DNA from: Zhengitettix transpicula
Taxonomy: Eukaryota; Arthropoda; Insecta; Orthoptera; Tetrigidae
Direction: 5' to 3'
Assembly (NCBI GenBank): GCA_037074705.1
Contig: CM073590.1
Coordinates: forward strand, 241,151,101 to 241,215,100
Length of the DNA: 64,000 nucleotides
Of this stretch, positions 34,394 through 46,078 are shown piece after piece. The notes under the pieces were generated by a model, which saw only the letters and a list, made by a program, of their open reading frames with translations, was not told the DNA's origin and made no database searches. Each line of letters opens with the position of its first letter. Position 1 is the stretch's first letter. Made by a program: the position numbers and the translations under genes.

Positions 34394-35464
34394 TAATGAA
34401 TTATAAGCTCCTTTCCAAGCCAAATAAATGATGACTTAAAAAATTTAAAGAAATTGCTGAATACACCCAAAACAATCTTAATCGGCCGAACTGACCAAAA
34501 AAATTATATGATGACGTAATACGAATATAATACATTCCACGGACTACACACTTTTATTATTGGTCACTCCACTTGTGCCGAAAATATCACACGAGTTAGC
34601 GATGATTTCACTTTATGTCTTAATTGCACGATTCTGTACGAAAGTGATTCTGCAACAAGAACGTAAAAGAATACTTGCTGAAAAAAAGGAAAGTAAACAC
34701 TCGTAATAGTAAAACTTTATGAACATTGAACGTTTACGTAAATGCAGATCGCGAGAACACGTTCACTCACCAGAAAATATTTCGCGGGTTTTATTCCCTT
34801 CTCCCGCGCTAATATCGCAAGTCATTTGTTTAGCAGAGAGAGTAGGAAGCAAAGTAATGTGTGTCATGAAATTCGTGTAACAATTATTATAAGGGAATAT
34901 AATGATATTATTAAATTTACGTTTTATAATAATATGAAACTCATTTAAATATATAAAGCGCGGTTAATAATTTTTTAACACAAGCCTACCACATACACTA
35001 GTAGTTTGTAATCGCTGTCAACAGATGGCAGTCAGGCATGTTAAATTCGTATTCCACGTAGACTTTAATACTATCTTTGAGAAGAAGCCGCCAGGGTATT
35101 TCTTTACTGTAGCCAACAGATGGTGCTGTAAGTACAAGGGAAATGTAAACACGACAACTGAACCGATAGCTTTTCGGACGGTGTATCCCGATCGGCAGCG
35201 ATGGTTGCTAGGCAACAAAACGAGCGTCAAAAGAGTACGTGAGTCTTCTTTTGAAAGATACCCCATGCCCAGAGAGCTCTGGCTGGCGGAGGCTTCCTTT
35301 GGGGATTCCTTCACATATCTCTGGGTTGTTTTTAACTAAGGTTCCCACATGCCGAGGCACCTCGGCCTGTTTTGAGAGGTGTATGTTCCGGGGTCACAGA
35401 CCTTGGGAATACGGTAAGAGTTGACCGCTATTCCTATTGGAACTGGTCGAGACACGGAGAAGAG
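34394..35464. other. unassigned stretch, nearly identical in both arms
   Basis: A frame at 35025-35339 (MAVRHVKFVFHV onwards, 104 codons) is open in both arms with one change, but an overlapping frame on the other strand is equally open, so coding is doubtful. Two CAGATGG short motifs occur, as in many insect interspersed repeats. Confidence 0.35.
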
Positions 35465-35752
35465 AATGCTGCGTCCCCACAGCAAACCCCTCTCCCGCTA
35501 CCGGAAGGGCGTGGGACAAGTACCAAATGCCCGACCTACCTGATGAAGGTTTTCTAGGGTTTTTCCTTGCATCACTTTTAGGCGGATCGCCGGGTAGGAT
35601 CCTTAAACCATAGCCCGGGGGCCCTAGTTAACCCTTGGCAACCTTCATCCACCTTTCCGCACCCCCCCCCCTTTCAAATCCCTTCCTATGCTATTAAAGG
35701 GGAGTTGCAACAACGTGGATTACCCTCATGTAGCCTGTTACCCAAAAAAAAA
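35465..35752 (+). mobile_element. SINE-like poly-A retroposon
   Basis: The longer form of the family at 11042-11265, with an added 5' part (CCCACAGCAAACCCCTCTCC). It shows the GCCGGGTAGGATCCTTAA core, a C run, TATGCTATTAAAGGGGAGTT and an A10 tail. Confidence 0.75.
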
Positions 35753-37384
35753 AGATAAAGTACGTAATGCTACAAGAGACCGCCGCTGCATACACAACGA
35801 TTAACTTCGCCTAATAAGATGCGAAATTTCGAAATGTAACTCAGTTTCTTATGGGAAATAAATACTGAGACTAATTGAATGCTTAGTAAAAGTGGGGGGC
35901 GTAGCATGTGTGTTTGCACTTAAGTTTCTTATCTTATTGAAATTATGCATTAAAATTCATATAGTTGTATGTGAATACACACAATTGGTTTGTGTTTAGT
36001 ATAATCCTTATTAGCAATTTTTTTACAAAAGTAATAGGAGATGGGCTGAATCATGAGCCTGTCACAGGTGATGTCTCGTAGGAAAGGGCAGCAATTCTTT
36101 AGTCTAGGCGCTAACAAATGTATTTACATCCATTTCTTGCATCAGGTTCTTTTACACCATATGTTTCTCTTTATCACCACTGATTATTGATGTTTTGTTT
36201 CCCGGCACGATAGATGTGCCAAGAACAAAATAATCTCTTTTCAAGTTCCCTCATTATATATTTCCAGGCATTATACACTGCTTCGGAAATGCCAGTCTTC
36301 AAAACTCCTGGGTTGAAACATCCAACATGTTCCGTGAGCAATTAAAAAAAGTGCAGCGGCGGTCTCCGAGCTGAGCCGAAGATTGCCTAAATCCGGTAGC
36401 ATTACGTATGTTCTCCTTGGGAAGGTGTTGGGGAGACGCTAATACGTTTTCTGTACTTATCAGCTCTTAAATTTAACGGATTATCTTAAAGTTGAGAATG
36501 AAAATAATTTGTCAGTGGTCCAGATATTAATCAAGTATTTTATTTTATAAAAAGTGGAAATGAATAAGGAAAAGGAATAATGTGCATAGCAGGTGAATAA
36601 GTGATTGAAAATACGAAATGGAATGAGTAGGTTGCAAAATTGTAAAAGTAAAAAATTCTGAGTTTAAATTAAGAAGGCCCCCACTTCTTTGCCGTTCGTT
36701 GAAAATCTTTGATATTTTTTCATGCAACAGATCCATGCGATGCTTCTCTTGATTTCCACAAACAATCAATCTAAATTTTTGTAACGTTTGGAACATTGAA
36801 TTGATTTCTTAGCTTTTGACCAACAGTAATACAACAAACAGATTTCATGACACGACGGTCGCATTATTGACATCTGCAGTCAACAAGCTGAGTGTTTACG
36901 TTATGTACGGATCCAATAAGCTTATTATTAAGTTTAATTCAGATAACAGAAGTTGACCTCGTGGTTTGTAACGATTATTGAATAGGAAAAATGCAATAAA
37001 AATAAATGAGATCGTTTAATAAGACACGTCGACATAAGAATTAACGATGTGAAAGACGGCGAAACTTGGAAATTAAAATTATCAATTGATGCATGTGAAT
37101 TAAATCATAAATTCAATTTTCATGTATTCCGTGTAGTTGATCTAGAACTTGGTTAATTTAAAAGGAAAGTTGAAGACGCCGACCAGCAAGGCTCTTGTGT
37201 TCAGGACCTTTGTAAATCTCCGATTCGTTCCGACAAAAACTGAATTACCCCAGCAACTGAGTAAACAAGCAAGGCCTGTCACTCACCCCAGAACCCCATA
37301 AATTTAACAGCAAGTCCCAAAGACTTCCGTCAGACTCGAAGACCTCGATAACAGACTGAAATAAGCAGAGTACAATATTTCCTT
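35753..37384. other. AT-rich unassigned DNA
   Basis: No gene recognised. A minus-strand frame at 36545-36796 is the same in both arms but has no motif. Confidence 0.45.
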
Positions 37385-37460
37385 GACATCCCCCCTATCA
37401 AATTCCTTCCTATGCTATTGAAGGGAGTTGCCACCATGTGGATTACCTTCATGTAAAAAA
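37385..37460 (+). mobile_element. truncated SINE-like retroposon
   Basis: Only the last ~75 bases of the family (CCTATGCTATTGAAGGGAGT to GATTACCTTCATGT plus an A run). Confidence 0.65.
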
Positions 37461-37808
37461 AACGAAAAAGAGAAGTAGCCGCAGATTTTTTAGTTTTCTT
37501 ATATCTTCAGTTTCACTTCCGCACGTTTTATTTTTAATTTTTTAAGCTCCTGAGAACCCTGTAATTAAAATGAGAAGATGATTATTATAAAGGATTGATA
37601 ATGTATGTAGGTATTGATTGAACCGAAAAATATTTTATTGGTCAGCAAGATCCAGTGTTTCTGTAAGCAGCGACTACGAGGTGGGATGACGTTGGACAGC
37701 AGATACAATGTTATCTCTTTACGATATTTAATAAAGATTGTGTTTATCTGAAATAAATAATGCAGTTTTTTTTACCAATATCAGAAAATTTTATTTATTT
37801 ACGATTAC

Positions 37809-37834
37809 GTTTCGGTACGTGTTTGTACCTTCAG
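37809..37834 (-). ncRNA. hammerhead-like motif A
   Basis: On the minus strand CTGAAG is followed by a GGTAC/GTACC stem and GAAAC. This resembles the CUGANGA-stem II-GAAA core, with A9 missing. Confidence 0.25.
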
Positions 37835-38042
37835 CGGGTCTTCCTGCGGAGAAATTGTACAAAATAAATCTACAGCTATTAATGTACAAAGAGACACTAT
37901 TAAACTCAATAATTTCTATGACCCTTCTGTTTTCCCATTGTCCTTGCTCCCTTATTGTTACTCCAACCCTTCGGCTCTCCATTGTCGTTGCTTTTGAGTG
38001 TTGTCAACTGAAAAGCAGTTGTTTCTCTAGGCTCTTAGCACA

Positions 38043-38070
38043 TGACGAAAGGGACGATGATCCCAGAAAC
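38043..38070 (+). ncRNA. hammerhead-like motif C
   Basis: TGACGA, then a GGGA...TCCC stem and GAAACG. The conserved C before TGA is A here. Confidence 0.25.
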
Positions 38071-38494
38071 GTTGTGTGGTATTTTTTGACTGCATTCGCT
38101 GTCTTTCTTATTCAATAATTTCAATCATACGAAAATTTTTTCATTCTAAAATAAATTTGTATTATGAAAAAAATTTATAAAATTGGTTGAACCCAAATTA
38201 TTATAGTATTCTCAAACAAAGAAACGCTTAAAGTTAGAAACTATTTTCACAAACTTTACAAGTTTTTCCGAGGCACTAGGCACAGGTGCAGACTACACTG
38301 AACAAGTGCCTCGGAAAAACGTCAAAAGTTTGTGTTTTTCAATAGTATGTGAAAATATATTTAACATTTAGCATTTATACGCGAGGGTTTCTAGTTTGTT
38401 GTTAATAGAATAATTTTTGTTCAACCACTTTTATAAATTCATTGGCTTTTTGATAATACAAGTTTATTTTGTACAATTTCTCCGCGGGAAAGAC

Positions 38495-38523
38495 CTGAGG
38501 AAGGTACAAACACGTACCGAAAC
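38495..38523 (+). ncRNA. hammerhead-like motif B
   Basis: CTGAGGA fits the CUGANGA core fully. It is followed by a GGTAC/GTACC stem II and GAAAC. Stems I and III were not established. Confidence 0.3.
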
Positions 38524-39002
38524 ATTGTCGTAAAAATAAATATTGTCTGGTATTAGTCAAAAAAATGTATTAGATATTTAATAAACTTGTATATTATCTT
38601 TTATGTGAAACTTATTTATTATCTTTGTTCTGAGAATATTTTTGTTTTATCGTTCAAAGAAAATGTGTTTCGTACAGAAGTTGTTTGAACCAAGAGAATG
38701 CTGCATGTCTACACAAATTCTTATGCACTTTAGTAATTACCCTCGCTCCAAGAGAGACATAATTTGAAATTGAATTATTTCATGATAATGTTGTAAATGT
38801 TTGTAAAAAAAAGGTAAACTTGTTTGTGAACATCCTCGTGGGTCCATTTTATATTGTTTTTGGACATATTACTCTCAGGTAATTCAAATTTTCTTGAATG
38901 CCTGCGAGGAGCTCTGACAAAACGTTTACACTGGCGAGAAGGAAGCAATAATGCAGCTCTCGCAGAGCTCCACCTCCACTTTTGGCGGTAATTCTCAGAG
39001 GT

Positions 39003-39073
39003 CTTTACACGTGCGAGTTTTACTCTCGAGAGGGTATCTGCCACTCTCGAGAGTCAAAAACTCGCACGTGTAA
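39003..39073. repeat. 71-bp hairpin with CTCTCGAGAG arms
   Basis: TTTACACGTGCGAGTTTT and CTCTCGAGAG pair with the inverted copies 10 bases further on, leaving a loop of about 10 bases. It is the same terminal hairpin as in the element at 28763-29725. The preceding 240 bases also match that element, so this is a second, partial copy. Mirror at 46008-46078. Confidence 0.8.
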
Positions 39074-39139
39074 ACGCAACTAAGGAGCAGTGCGCATCTT
39101 TTGTCGTCACGACTTGTGAAACGTCTACAGCTATACCAT

Positions 39140-39402
39140 GACCCCACAGCGAACCCCTCTCCCGCCATCCAGGCAAGGACGTGGGACATGATACCCAATG
39201 CCCAACCTAAATGATGCAGGTTTTCTATGGTTTGACCTGTATCACTTTGAGGCGAATTGGCGGGTAGGATCCTTAAGCCATACCCCGGGGGACCCTAGTT
39301 AACCCTCCCGCATCCGCCCTTTCAAATCCCTATCCCATGCTATTAGAGGGGAGTTGTCATCATGTGGATTAGCCTCATGTAGCCAGTCTACACCTTAAAA
39401 AA
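39140..39402 (+). mobile_element. SINE-like poly-A retroposon
   Basis: A diverged full-length member of the family, with CCCACAGCGAACCCCTCTCC, GGCGGGTAGGATCCTTAA and an A tail at about 39395. Confidence 0.7.
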
Positions 39403-39591
39403 ATGAACAAAGCGATAAATAATAGTTATTTTTGGGTTAGACGACATGGTTCGACTACGAATTCTGGGTAGAATAATTAACTTCCGCGACTCCATAATAT
39501 TGATTACGCTGTATATGTTCAATTAATGTTACATTTGAATGAGAACGTGAGCCATTTCTTACAAAAAGTGATAATATAAATACCAAGCAAC

Positions 39592-39746
39592 GTTTCAGGA
39601 ATCCTTGTTCCTTTCGTCAATTACACTTGTCAGTTGACAAAACACAAAAGAAAAAAAATGTTTTCATTGTTGTCAACTGACAAGTGCAGTTGTGTCGCTC
39701 TAGGTTCTTCATCGCACCTGACGAAAGGAACAAGGATCCCTGATAA
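39592..39746. repeat. hairpin repeat with two hammerhead-like motifs
   Basis: CTTGTTCCTTTCGTC and ACTTGTCAGTTGACAA at the left are inverted at the right (TTGTCAACTGACAAGT, GACGAAAGGAACAAG). Each outer arm holds a TGACGA-stem-GA(T/A)AA motif related to motif C. In the minus-strand one (39592-39620) GAAACGTTG is complete; in the plus-strand one (39718 onward) CTGACGA is complete but the GAAA is changed. Mirror at 45335-45489. Confidence 0.65.
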
Positions 39747-39749
39747 ATT

Positions 39750-41453
39750 GTTTTATTTTTTTTGTCTGAATCCTATTCATTATTTTCAATCACACGCATT
39801 TTTTTTCTTTTTAACGTTACACTTGTTACACCAAAAATTCGATTTATCATGTTGTAGAAGACACCCAACGTTATAAAAGTGCATACAAAATTAGTGTCCC
39901 ACAGGGATGTCGTAATTGGTAGTATCCTTCACCAAAGGCGCGGGATGGGGTGGGGGTTCGTCTGAGTAGTGTTTTGCGAAAGAACCCCTTCTCGTCACAT
40001 CATAATTTTACCACAAACCTGCGTAATTGTCCCTAATATTTTTATTATTCGTTCATTCTTAAATCCATCTCTAATGGACGGAAATCCCAAACCTTATTAC
40101 TTGAATTGTCTCATTATCATTAGCCCATGCTGCAACATGTTTACATTCATTTCTTCGATGAGAATAGTGTTAACATCTTCTTTATCCTGAAAAATATTTT
40201 TATGATCACCCAGTTTATTTATATCACATTTCATGTTCGATACATTGTCTACACAAATCCTTTGTCTTGTTTTTATCAATTTAAAATTTATTTAAAGTTT
40301 CTTTAATTTCATTTTTCAGAATTTAAGAGTTATGCCTTGTTTCAGCACCCAATGTTTTTACTTTAAGTGATCTCGTTTTTTTCATATAATAATTGTACAT
40401 TGATGACAAAACCATTCTGTTTCAGGGCGGGGAGAAATTTGCCCGTAAATAGCGTAATTGTCGTTTTAAAGATTGACTTACGAAATAGTACAACAGTGCG
40501 AACCAGTGCGGTCGTGAAGTGACCCCCCCCCCCCCTCCCCCGTTATAACCCGTTTGTGGTGAAAGGCAGGACTCCCGGAAATGCTGCGATTTGAAATTCT
40601 CATTTACATAATTGTCTAATTTGTATGCCTGTCTATGATTATAAGGATGCACTATTAAAAGTGATATTTTCTTAGTTAATACTTTGCTGTGTAGATGTAG
40701 ATCGACCCCTCCTTGTCCTTGATTACGGCAGTTATATTATGGTCGTGCTTATTCTACAATTGTTATTGTTTCAAGGAACATGGTTTGAACTTTGTTTACC
40801 TATGATAATAAAAAATTATATTTCGATTCTGACAAGAAATAAAGAAAAGGAAAATAATGTCAATATTACACAAACGTTATGTGCCAATAAGTTTCGTTTG
40901 TTAACTGGCGATTCATTGAGTAGAATACTTTCAACAGAGACTTTATGTAATATATTTAAAATAAAAGTAATTGTTCATACAATAAACTTACACATTTTAA
41001 GCTTTCTATTCAATTCAAAATTAAGAACATTTAATAATAATTGAAATAAATAAAAAGGGAAAAACTTCAGTTACGAAAAAGTAAGTTCCTTTGTAATATT
41101 AACATTGACAAATAATTCGTTTCAAAGTGCAATAAATATTTACATATAATAGAAATAAAAACCGAGCTTTGATGTACCAAAAATATTTGTTCCACACGTT
41201 TTCTATTGTTGAAGGCAAAATAAATTTATCTGTACGAATCTCTTGGAATTTTATTATGAAATATAACATGAGTTATGTCCCGCAACTATGTGTCAGATCT
41301 CTCCCACATTTTAAATGTTTCAGTACCGAGGTATGAAATTTAATTTCGCCTATTTGTAGATCGTAAGTCGCCACAGACATGGACGTAGACCTCCCAATAA
41401 AAGTAGGTTGTAGATGGTCCCACGCTCAACCACATACAATACATATATTTTGT

Positions 41454-41458
<5 letters not shown>
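39750..41458. other. unassigned stretch, essentially identical in both arms
   Basis: Contains a C14 run at 40521-40534 (G-rich mirror at 44541-44558). The frame at 40739-41044 (101 codons) is the same in both arms, which follows from arm identity rather than from selection. No gene recognised. Confidence 0.45.

Positions 41459-41500
<42 letters not shown>
41459..41500. repeat. (TA)n at the inner edge of the left arm
   Basis: About 20 TA units, mirrored at 43576-43619. The arm continues only about 56 bases beyond it. Confidence 0.95.
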
Positions 41501-41502
<2 letters not shown>

Positions 41503-41559
41503 CTGCTACAGTGTAATACAAAACTGATGGGGCGGTCTAATTTATTCTCCTCGAACATA

Positions 41560-41910
41560 GGCCCGTAACCGGGGCCCATACGAATACAATAGAGAGCACG
41601 TGGAGAGCGGCGAAGTATATTCAGAGGGAACCGGGCCGGAGAAGAAGCCATATCCGTGGCAATCTCGCGAAATATATGTTTCAGAAGCAATGCCGTATGA
41701 AGAAAGTTCACCGGTTCCTGACGTTCCTGAAACTGGCGGGGGAGTTGTACAATCCACTGCAACCTGCACGTTAAGGTATTTTTCCAGATGTTTAACATAT
41801 AGTAGGTAGGATTTGTTCGCAAAATATTACTCCAGTAATTTCTAATAAACTGATTACGCATCAGAATATCACGTATAAATGGGGCGACCCTTTTTTGATG
41901 ACACTTAATA
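41560..41910 (+). pseudogene. Merlin transposase last exon and 3' flank, central copy
   Basis: Matches 20287-20630. Here the frame reads PVTGAHTNTIESTW without the one-base deletion seen at 20299 and 61920, so the catalytic Glu is in frame. There is no main exon upstream on this strand; the palindrome arm abuts it. Confidence 0.8.
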
Positions 41911-42354
41911 TATATTTTTTATATTAAACAATTTTCTTATAATATTTATAAGTTGATAAGTAATTGCTCAGAAATAATTGTAATACGTTTGTTCGTTAAA
42001 TTAATTGTTTTTTGGGAGATTTTAATTATGTGAATATTTAGTTGTAGGTATAATTATATTGTAAGAATATTTAACTGTTAAAATTTGCTGAATCATTTTA
42101 CTTTGTTTAAAGGAATGTGAATCATAATCGTAATGAACAACAAAGTACCTGCACTTTGTCGTTCATATTTGTAACTATATAATGAAAATGACTAAGAATA
42201 AAGATATTCAATATTATTATTTGTAGTTATTAAAACGAAGACTCGAAACTTAAAATATCATTAATTTCAACTTAATTTTTCAGGTGACGCTGATGAAAAC
42301 TATCAAATTGAAGAGGTTCCCGGCGTGTCCCCCCTCAATCATGATTTATGAGAT

Positions 42355-42527
42355 GGTACATTTCCCCCGCCAGTTTCAGGAACGTGAGGAACCGGTGAAC
42401 TTTCTTCATACGGCATTGCTTCTGAAACATATTTCGCGAGATTACCGCGGATATGGCTTCTTCTCCGGCCCGGTTTCCTCAGAATATACTTCGCCGCTCT
42501 CCACGTGCTCTTATCAATTTCTGTGTA
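42355..42527 (-). pseudogene. decayed Merlin transposase last exon, opposite strand
   Basis: Reads as the inverse of 41585-41760 with more changes. The GAG for the catalytic Glu is altered, so that the frame gives Lys before STW. Confidence 0.7.
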
Positions 42528-42566
42528 CCATTCTCATAATGATTGACCAGCTGAAAAAGGTCGACA

Positions 42567-43168
42567 GTCATACGACTTCCAACAATCGGATATGATTGTT
42601 GTCCCGGGAAGAATCCATTTCTTAATTATTGGGAGTAAAGTGTCAGCCGAACGATCTGGAACAGTGTCCATAAAAACGCGACCTGAATTCCTCTCAATAC
42701 CTCCAAAAACCCAAAGACCATTAATTTTACGACCCCTATTATATTTGCGTTTACCAAATAAAGATTCGTCGATTTCTACGACCTTCCCCGGTCCCCCCAC
42801 GGGTTCCCCTTAGTCCATAAACGCGTAGAGCAAAACCTCCCTACAAAACGACGACCAGTCGGCACCGGTGCGGCTACTCAAACCTACTTCTTCTAATATG
42901 AACTCCATAGATATATTGTTAACCCACATGTACACAAATTCTAATATTTTCCTTAACGACAGACGGGAAAGGGCAAAAAACGTCCCTTTCCGCAAGGACA
43001 CTCTCGTCTCGCACGTGATCCTCTTCCGGTTCTTGAATACTGCATTCCCGCAAGACCAACAGAAACCATCACCCACGCTGCTACTTGGCCTAATCGTCAT
43101 GAACCCCCCACACTTTGGACAAGCGTAGGTGCCGTCCTCTGGGATTAATTTCCACTCCTGCAGTTTCA
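42567..43168 (-). pseudogene. Merlin transposase main exon, central copy
   Basis: From LQEWKLIPEDG through CPKCGG, VEIDES, WVFGGIER and SDCWKSYDC. It has one nonsense codon (AAG-type Lys of DKGEP changed to TAA, at about 42811-42813) and no start, because the first 20 codons are replaced by unrelated sequence. It is otherwise less damaged than copy 2. Confidence 0.85.
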
Positions 43169-43571
43169 ATGTGAAATTATATTTAATCGCCGGGAACCTC
43201 TGCAACCCCCAACCATGAACAACGTGGGAAGCCATATTTTGTAAATAGCTGTACATTTCTGTATATTTGTAACTTTTATTTGTTCTATTTATAATAAAAT
43301 GTCAATTGTATATTCTCAATTGTAAATTTTTAATACCACCTTCGCACATTTCCTCAATGATTACTAATAATAATCCTGGTACTGTGTAAGAGACCGTAAT
43401 GTCTAAATGAAACAAAGAAATCCTTCCTTCCCTTCTGGGTGAAGAATTAATATTTACGTTTCAGAACAAGTCCCAAGGAATTTCACCGGTAACGAAGTTT
43501 GGATTTCAGCTGCCTACGTTCGAGGAGAATAAATTAGACCGCCCCATCAGTTTTGTATTACACTGTAGCAG

Positions 43572-43626
<55 letters not shown>

Positions 43627-45334
43627 ACAAAATATATGTATTGTATGTGGTTGAGCGTGGGACCATCTACAACCTACTTTTATTGGGAGGTCTACGTCCA
43701 TGTCTGTGGCGACTTACGATCTACAAATAGGCGAAATTAAATTTCATACCTCGGTACTGAAACATTTAAAATGTGGGAGAGATCTGACACATAGTTGCGG
43801 GACATAACTCATGTTATATTTCATAATAAAATTCCAAGAGATTCGTACAGATAAATTTATTTTGCCTTCAACAATAGAAAACGTGTGGAACAAATATTTT
43901 TGGTACATCAAAGCTCGGTTTTTATTTCTATTATATGTAAATATTTATTGCACTTTGAAACGAATTATTTGTCAATGTTAATATTACAAAGGAACTTACT
44001 TTTTCGTAACTGAAGTTTTTCCCTTTTTATTTATTTCAATTATTATTAAATGTTCTTAATTTTGAATTGAATAGAAAGCTTAAAATGTGTAAGTTTATTG
44101 TATGAACAATTACTTTTATTTTAAATATATTACATAAAGTCTCTGTTGAAAGTATTCTACTCAATGAATCGCCAGTTAACAAACGAAACTTATTGGCACA
44201 TAACGTTTGTGTAATATTGACATTATTTTCCTTTTCTTTATTTCTTGTCAGAATCGAAATATAATTTTTTATTATCATAGGTAAACAAAGTTCAAACCAT
44301 GTTCCTTGAAACAATAACAATTGTAGAATAAGCACGACCATAATATAACTGCCGTAATCAAGGACAAGGAGGGGTCGATCTACATCTACACAGCAAAGTA
44401 TTAACTAAGAAAATATCACTTTTAATAGTGCATCCTTATAATCATAGACAGGCATACAAATTAGACAATTATGTAAATGAGAATTTCAAATCGCAGCATT
44501 TCCGGGAGTCCTGCCTTTCACCACAAACGGGTTATAACGGGGGAGGGGGGGGGGGGGGTCACTTCACGACCGCACTGGTTCGCACTGTTGTACTATTTCG
44601 TAAGTCAATCTTTAAAACGACAATTACGCTATTTACGGGCAAATTTCTCCCCGCCCTGAAACAGAATGGTTTTGTCATCAATGTACAATTATTATATGAA
44701 AAAAACGAGATCACTTAAAGTAAAAACATTGGGTGCTGAAACAAGGCATAACTCTTAAATTCTGAAAAATGAAATTAAAGAAACTTTAAATAAATTTTAA
44801 ATTGATAAAAACAAGACAAAGGATTTGTGTAGACAATGTATCGAACATGAAATGTGATATAAATAAACTGGGTGATCATAAAAATATTTTTCAGGATAAA
44901 GAAGATGTTAACACTATTCTCATCGAAGAAATGAATGTAAACATGTTGCAGCATGGGCTAATGATAATGAGACAATTCAAGTAATAAGGTTTGGGATTTC
45001 CGTCCATTAGAGATGGATTTAAGAATGAACGAATAATAAAAATATTAGGGACAATTACGCAGGTTTGTGGTAAAATTATGATGTGTCGAGAAGGGGTTCT
45101 TTCGCAAAACACTACTCAGACGAACCCCCACCCCATCCCGCGCCTTTGGTGAAGGATACTACCAATTACGACATCCCTGTGGGACACTAATTTTGTATGC
45201 ACTTTTATAACGTTGGGTGTCTTCTACAACATGATAAATCGAATTTTTGGTGTAACAAGTGTAACGTTAAAAAGAAAAAAAATGCGTGTGATTGAAAATA
45301 ATGAATAGGATTCAGACAAAAAAAATAAAACAAT

Positions 45335-45489
45335 TTATCAGGGATCCTTGTTCCTTTCGTCAGGTGCGATGAAGAACCTAGAGCGACACAACTGCACTTG
45401 TCAGTTGACAACAATGAAAACATTTTTTTTCTTTTGTGTTTTGTCAACTGACAAGTGTAATTGACGAAAGGAACAAGGATTCCTGAAAC
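45335..45489. repeat. mirror of hairpin repeat 39592-39746
   Basis: The same inverted TTGTCAACTGACAAGT arms and hammerhead-like motifs on opposite strands. Confidence 0.65.
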
Positions 45490-45678
45490 GTTGCTTGGTA
45501 TTTATATTATCACTTTTTGTAAGAAATGGCTCACGTTCTCATTCAAATGTAACATTAATTGAACATATACAGCGTAATCAATATTATGGAGTCGCGGAAG
45601 TTAATTATTCTACCCAGAATTCGTAGTCGAACCATGTCGTCTAACCCAAAAATAACTATTATTTATCGCTTTGTTCAT

Positions 45679-45941
45679 TTTTTTAAGGTGTAGACTGGCT
45701 ACATGAGGCTAATCCACATGATGACAACTCCCCTCTAATAGCATGGGATAGGGATTTGAAAGGGCGGATGCGGGAGGGTTAACTAGGGTCCCCCGGGGTA
45801 TGGCTTAAGGATCCTACCCGCCAATTCGCCTCAAAGTGATACAGGTCAAACCATAGAAAACCTGCATCATTTAGGTTGGGCATTGGGTATCATGTCCCAC
45901 GTCCTTGCCTGGATGGCGGGAGAGGGGTTCGCTGTGGGGTC
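45679..45941 (-). mobile_element. SINE-like retroposon, mirror of 39140-39402
   Basis: Same family member on the minus strand, without visible differences. Confidence 0.7.
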
Positions 45942-46007
45942 ATGGTATAGCTGTAGACGTTTCACAAGTCGTGACGACAAAAGATGCGCACTGCTCCTTA
46001 GTTGCGT

Positions 46008-46078
46008 TTACACGTGCGAGTTTTTGACTCTCGAGAGTGGCAGATACCCTCTCGAGAGTAAAACTCGCACGTGTAAAG
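46008..46078. repeat. mirror of the 71-bp hairpin
   Basis: CTCTCGAGAG arms and ACACGTGCGAGTTTTT flanks as in 39003-39073. Confidence 0.8.

Larger units (their letters stand above)
37797..38545. repeat. ~750-bp foldback element with nested hairpin
   Basis: About 75 bases at the left (CGGTACGTGTTTGTACCTTC region) are inverted at the right (GAAGGTACAAACACGTACCG region). The inner part continues to pair loosely and ends in a tight central stem, TTTTTCCGAGGCACT near 38265 against AGTGCCTCGGAAAAA near 38312. It behaves like a foldback or MITE-type unit and is mirrored at 46536-47284. Confidence 0.8.
18100..41556 (+). repeat. left arm of a giant imperfect palindrome
   Basis: Almost every stretch here recurs in reverse complement in 43518-64000. 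Mirror coordinates sum to about 85080 from 34.3 to 41.5 kb. The sum is about 83320 at 30.2-32.1 kb, about 82010 at 23-28 kb and about 82210 at 19-21 kb. The steps match discrete indels: a 1379-bp transposon, a ~355-bp TA-bounded block, a 1.3-kb deletion and a 219-bp block. Identity is near total from 35 to 41.5 kb and about 90% around 18.5-19 kb. Confidence 0.97.
41557..43517. other. palindrome spacer made of rearranged Merlin pieces
   Basis: Arm symmetry ends at TCCTCGAAC (41548-41556) and its complement at 43518. Inside are a plus-strand Merlin last exon with 3' flank, a minus-strand decayed last exon, and a minus-strand main transposase exon. About 440 bases of AT-rich filler lie at 41911-42354. 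Confidence 0.85.

Noticed and set aside
37738..38118. 126-codon frame spanning part of the foldback
   Set aside because: It overlaps the inverted-repeat structure and a frame on the other strand, and is best explained by the foldback repeat.
40739..41044. 101-codon frame identical in both arms
   Set aside because: Arm identity here is close to total, so conservation says nothing about coding; no motif, and AT-rich composition.
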